This document shows positions 60,994 through 64,000 of a stretch of 64,000 nt of DNA, piece by piece; the first letter of the stretch is position 1, and the number at the start of each line of letters is the position of its first letter. Both the position numbers and the translations under genes were made by a program. Source of the DNA: Streptomyces sp. SID12501 (GTDB lineage Bacteria; Actinomycetota; Actinomycetes; Streptomycetales; Streptomycetaceae); contig NZ_JAAGLU010000020.1 of the NCBI RefSeq assembly GCF_010550245.1, positions 1-64,000 on the forward strand. The letters run 5' to 3'. The notes beneath the pieces were generated by a model. The model ran no database searches. It was not told where the DNA came from and was given only the letters and a program-made list of their open reading frames with translations.

Positions 60994-62253
60994 TCAGAGC
61001 ACCTCGATCGTGGGTCCCGCGGACAGCCGACGGCGGCAGTCGAGGACAAAGAGGGCGTGTTCGGTGATGAGTTCGTAGTCGAAGCTGTCGTGGTCGGTGA
61101 GCAGGACCACCACGTCGGCGGCCGTCAGCTCCTCCGGGGTCGGTTCGACCCGCACCAGTCGGCTGTCCACCGGCAGGCTCTCGACCACGTGCGGGTCCGC
61201 CGCCCTGACCTGGGCTCCCATGTCGAGCAGGAGTTGGGAGATGCGCAGGGCGGGCGACTCGCGGGCGTCGCTGGTGTTCTTCTTGTACGCCAGACCGAGC
61301 AGCAGGACGCGTGAGCCGTTCACCGAACGGCGTCTGTCGTTGAACAGGTCGGTGATGCGACGCGTCACGTACTCGGGCATGTGGTTGTTGATGTCGTTGG
61401 CCAGCTCCACGAAGCGGAAGCTCTGGCCGAGTTCGCGCTGCACCCGCCAGGACAGGTACGAGGGGTCGATCGGCAGGCAGTGGCCGCCGACACCCGGTCC
61501 GGGCGTGAACTTCATGAAGCCGAAGGGCTTGGTGGAGGCGGCGTCGATGGACTGCCAGACGTCGATGTCCAGGTGGTGGGCGAACATCGCGATCTCGTTG
61601 ACCAGCGCGATGTTCACATGCCGGAAGGTGTTCTCCAGCAGCTTGGCGAGTTCGGCCTCCTTGGGCGAGCTCACCGGCACGGTGGTGTCGACGAGCTGCG
61701 CGTAGAAGTCCTGAACCGCCTTGAGCGAGGCCTCGTTGACCCCGGACACGACCTTCGGGGTCTCCTTGAAGCCCCAGACGGCGTTTCCGGGGTCGATCCG
61801 CTCCGGGCTGTACCCGAGGTGGAAGTCGGCGCCCGCGGCGAGGCCCGAGCCGTCCTCCAGGATCGGCGCGAACAGCTCCTGGGTGGTGCCGGGATAGGTG
61901 GTCGACTCCAGGATGACGGTGGCTCCCGGGCGCAGGTACCGGGCAAGGGTGACCGCCGACTCCCTGATGTAACGGAGGTCGGGAGTGCCCTCGTGCAGCG
62001 GCGTCGGGACCGTCACCACGGCGATGTCGAAACCGCCGCAGTCGCGGGCCGACTCGCTCGGGCGGTACGAGCCGTTGTCCAGTGCCGCCCGGATCCGCTC
62101 GGAGGAGACGTCCTCGACGAAGGACTCACCGGCCGCGAGGGTCTTGATCCGCCGGGAGTCGACGTCGTAGCCGATCACCTCGTGTCCGACCTCGGCGGCG
62201 CGGATGGCCAGCGGCAGGCCGACGTATCCCTGTCCGACCACGACTACGCGCAT
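60994..62253 (-). CDS. UDP-sugar 6-dehydrogenase (UDP-ManNAc/GlcNAc type)
   Basis: A 419-residue dehydrogenase: VVVVGQGYVGLPLAIRAAEV (NAD fold), STTYPGTTQELFAPIL, YSPERIDPGN, KLLENTFRHVNIALVNEIAM and the catalytic Cys in FTPGPGVGGHCLPIDPSYLSW. The PGPGVGGHC.P.DP signature groups it with UDP-ManNAc and UDP-GlcNAc dehydrogenases (WecC/WbpA) rather than UDP-glucose ones. It makes a nucleotide-linked amino-uronic acid in two NAD-dependent steps. Confidence 0.87.
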   Translation of the reverse strand: MRVVVVGQGYVGLPLAIRAAEVGHEVIGYDVDSRRIKTLAAGESFVEDVSSERIRAALDNGSYRPSESARDCGGFDIAVVTVPTPLHEGTPDLRYIRESAVTLARYLRPGATVILESTTYPGTTQELFAPILEDGSGLAAGADFHLGYSPERIDPGNAVWGFKETPKVVSGVNEASLKAVQDFYAQLVDTTVPVSSPKEAELAKLLENTFRHVNIALVNEIAMFAHHLDIDVWQSIDAASTKPFGFMKFTPGPGVGGHCLPIDPSYLSWRVQRELGQSFRFVELANDINNHMPEYVTRRITDLFNDRRRSVNGSRVLLLGLAYKKNTSDARESPALRISQLLLDMGAQVRAADPHVVESLPVDSRLVRVEPTPEELTAADVVVLLTDHDSFDYELITEHALFVLDCRRRLSAGPTIEVL

Positions 62254-63023
62254 CAGTTGCTCCTGTTCGCGGAGGCGGGTGACGGGGTGAGCCGGATGAG
62301 CTCCCGCGCCGTCATGAGGAGGAAGGCGGTATTGGTGGTGACGTAGCGCCGGCCGAGGCGGCGCGGCTCCTGCAGCGCGCGGTAGAGCCACTCGACTCCC
62401 CACCGCTGCCAGACCTCGGGGGCCCGCTTGGTGATCCCGGCCAGGATGTCGAAGGAGCCGCCGACGCCGTGCACGACGTGGGCGCCGGTGCGTTCGCCGT
62501 AGGCGGCGGTGAAGATCTCCTTCTTCGGCGAGGTCATGCCGAGGAACAGCATCTGGGCGCCGCTCTCGGCGATCGCGCCGGCGATGCTTTCCTGCTGGGA
62601 GTCGTCGAAGTAGCCGTTGCGGCTGCCGGCCACCTTCAGGCCGGGGAAGCGGTCGGCCACCCGGCTCAGCATCTCCTCCAGCACCTCTTCCTTGGCGCCC
62701 AGGAAGTAGACGGACATGCCCGCCGTCTCGGCCTCGGCCAGCAACCGCATGAACAGGTCGATACCGGCCACCCGTTCCGGCAGCGGGGCGCGCAGCACCC
62801 GGGCGGCCCAGACCACGGCCTGTCCGTCGGCGACGACGAGATCGCAGCCGGCCACCGCGGCGGCGAGCCGCGGATCGCGCCGCATGTTCACCAGCTTCGC
62901 GGCGTTGACCACCCCGATCTCCAGCTGTCTGCTGTGACGGACCGCTTCGAGGCAGCGCCGCACTGTCTCGTCCATGGTCAGCGGGTCCAGCTCGACCCCG
63001 AACAGGGTCCGGCGCTCGCTCAT
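62253..63023 (-). CDS. WecG/TagA/CpsF family glycosyltransferase
   Basis: The 256-residue protein has the GT26 pattern: LFGVELDPLTMDETVRRCLE, VVNAAKLVNMRRDPRLAAAV, DLVVADGQAVVWAARVLRAP, SVYFLGAKEEVLEEMLSRVA and LFLGMTSPKKEIF. Members add ManNAcA (WecG) or ManNAc (TagA) to an undecaprenyl-linked GlcNAc. Placed next to the 2-epimerase and dehydrogenase, a ManNAcA-type transferase is likely. Both ends overlap neighbours (ATGA). Confidence 0.88.
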   Translation of the reverse strand: MSERRTLFGVELDPLTMDETVRRCLEAVRHSRQLEIGVVNAAKLVNMRRDPRLAAAVAGCDLVVADGQAVVWAARVLRAPLPERVAGIDLFMRLLAEAETAGMSVYFLGAKEEVLEEMLSRVADRFPGLKVAGSRNGYFDDSQQESIAGAIAESGAQMLFLGMTSPKKEIFTAAYGERTGAHVVHGVGGSFDILAGITKRAPEVWQRWGVEWLYRALQEPRRLGRRYVTTNTAFLLMTARELIRLTPSPASANRSN

Positions 63024-64000
63024 ATTCGTCCCCCAAGCCAGGCGTGGAGCATCCAGCCGAATTCGTACGGCCGGCATTCGCGGTCCACGGAAACCGGGCG
63101 GTACACCCGGTCCAGGGACTTCAGCCGGAGGTTCGGAGTGACTCGGGTGCCGAGTCCCCGGGCGGCGCGTACGGCTTTCTTCGGGTCGCCCCGGTAGACC
63201 TTGCGCCAGGTGACGCCGAGCTCGTCGAGGATCATCGACTCCTCGTTCCCTGCGGCCAGTTCGGGCACGTCCGTCATCCAGCGCAGGCCCTTGCGGATCG
63301 ACGCGCCGAAGTCGCTGCCGCCCGCGTCGGTCAGATCGAACAGGGCGGTCGGTGCCATCGCGTGCTGGTGGACGCTGTAGACCGGGTAGCCCTCCACGAC
63401 GCCGCCGGTGCGCGCGTCGTAGTGCCACCACCACTGCCCGCCGTCGCCCTGCAGTTCACAGATGCGCGCCGCGCACGCCTCGGAGGCGGCCAGCGCCTCC
63501 GGATCGCCGTCACCGTCGCCGCTGGCGTGTGCGCGGGCCAGGGCCTGGAGCGGATACGTCTGGTCCGCGAAGCAGCTCACATGTGACCGGTACCAGGGCA
63601 CCAGGCCGGGTCCGGTGGCGTGCGGGAACAGCGGGCTGTCCCCGATCCGGGCCCGCAGAAGGCGGTCCCGAGCCGCGGTGAAACCTCTCTCCACGTCGAC
63701 CGTGCCGCGTGCCGCCGCGAGGGCGGACAGCACCCACGCCGCCTCGACGGTGTACTGCGGCCGGCTCTCGTCGTCCAGGGCGTCGACCCGCGCGAGCGCG
63801 TCGGACAACTTGGGGTGGTCGGTCTCGGCGGCGGCCCATGCGATCAGCGCCGCGTCACCGAGGTTGGTCACCGTGGGCAGTGACTGGACCAGCAGACCCG
63901 TGAACTCCTGCGCGGTGTGGCCGCCGAGCACCGCGCGCTGGCGGTCCTCGGGGAGGTACTGGGCGCCCAGCGCGGTGATGGCCGCGTACCGGGTGCTGGT
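63020..64000 (-). CDS. helical toroid-like protein of the polysaccharide cluster (partial)
   Basis: The frame stays open to the right window edge, so the N-terminus is missing. The visible 326 residues are rich in helices with repeated W/Y and acidic turns (TGPGLVPWYRSHVSCFADQT; GGQWWWHYDARTGGVVEGYP; LRWMTDVPELA), consistent with an (alpha/alpha)n toroid as in glycosidases or isomerases. No catalytic set is clear. It is first in the leftward operon inside this window, coupled to the WecG/TagA gene by an ATGA overlap. Confidence 0.55.
   Translation of the reverse strand, partial: TSTRYAAITALGAQYLPEDRQRAVLGGHTAQEFTGLLVQSLPTVTNLGDAALIAWAAAETDHPKLSDALARVDALDDESRPQYTVEAAWVLSALAAARGTVDVERGFTAARDRLLRARIGDSPLFPHATGPGLVPWYRSHVSCFADQTYPLQALARAHASGDGDGDPEALAASEACAARICELQGDGGQWWWHYDARTGGVVEGYPVYSVHQHAMAPTALFDLTDAGGSDFGASIRKGLRWMTDVPELAAGNEESMILDELGVTWRKVYRGDPKKAVRAARGLGTRVTPNLRLKSLDRVYRPVSVDRECRPYEFGWMLHAWLGGRI

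Noticed and set aside
58804..61314. 836-codon plus-strand frame
   Set aside because: It is antisense to the Wzz-like and UDP-GlcNAc epimerase genes; Val/Gly/Arg-rich and without motifs.
1..64000. tRNA, rRNA or CRISPR array
   Set aside because: No cloverleaf-like segment, rRNA core or regularly spaced repeat was noticed by eye; a covariance-model scan was not possible.

Overview
The window is high-GC DNA with Streptomyces-type gene content: GTG and TTG starts, purine-rich ribosome binding sites, ATGA/GTGA start-stop overlaps, an NB-ARC regulator, a LAL-type LuxR regulator, an AfsR-like VQA...GGVHFH motif, and a two-component-free carbohydrate regulon under an ROK regulator. It is very probably a chromosomal segment of Streptomyces or a close relative. 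No rRNA, tRNA or CRISPR array was seen.

Region 1 (1-6.8 kb) is accessory. It opens with the tail of an IS5-type transposase that abuts the 3' end of a truncated NB-ARC gene. A compact candidate RiPP locus follows: a radical SAM/SPASM enzyme (1534-2649), a 62-residue peptide gene overlapping its 3' end (2637-2825) whose C-terminus holds aromatic three-residue motifs, and, tail to tail with no spacer, a protein with a plausible Fe(II)/2-oxoglutarate oxygenase metal site (2826-3722). A small protein with an effector-type C-terminal motif and a complete IS3-family element (4362-5680, 24-bp inverted repeats) come next.

Region 2 (7.0-13.6 kb) is a 2-aminoethylphosphonate uptake and breakdown operon on the minus strand: GntR regulator, FAD oxidoreductase, phosphonatase-like HAD hydrolase, ABC ATPase, two permeases and a binding protein. 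The first permease is broken; its middle is replaced by about 330 bp of unrelated DNA.

Region 3 (13.8-28 kb) is mixed: membrane-anchored and secreted proteins of unknown function, a barstar-domain protein, a GNAT acetyltransferase, a methyltransferase, decayed IS256- and IS4-like transposase tails, a large LuxR regulator, a NUDIX hydrolase, and a three-gene overlapping operon (alpha/alpha-toroid-like protein, EEP hydrolase, cupin-like protein) of unknown purpose.

Region 4 (28.1-35 kb) is a glycan-use locus: an ROK regulator with a probable leaderless promoter, then a secreted GH27 alpha-galactosidase, a GH95 alpha-fucosidase-type enzyme and an SGNH esterase in one direction.

Region 5 (about 36-64 kb, running out of the window) is a large cell-surface or exopolysaccharide cluster. 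It has a WbaP-type initiating phosphosugar transferase, enzymes for N-acylated amino sugars and probably uronic acids (oxidoreductase, epimerase, two PLP aminotransferases, acyltransferase, UDP-GlcNAc 2-epimerase, UDP-sugar 6-dehydrogenase), a WecG/TagA transferase, several GT2 glycosyltransferases, two methyltransferases, a flippase, three related Wzz-like proteins (one fused to an O-antigen ligase/polymerase domain), a secreted beta-helix lipoprotein and a 1200-residue secreted multidomain DUF4082 protein. The genes form a rightward block (38.5-53.5 kb) and a leftward block (64-53.7 kb) converging on a Streptomyces-type short repeat.
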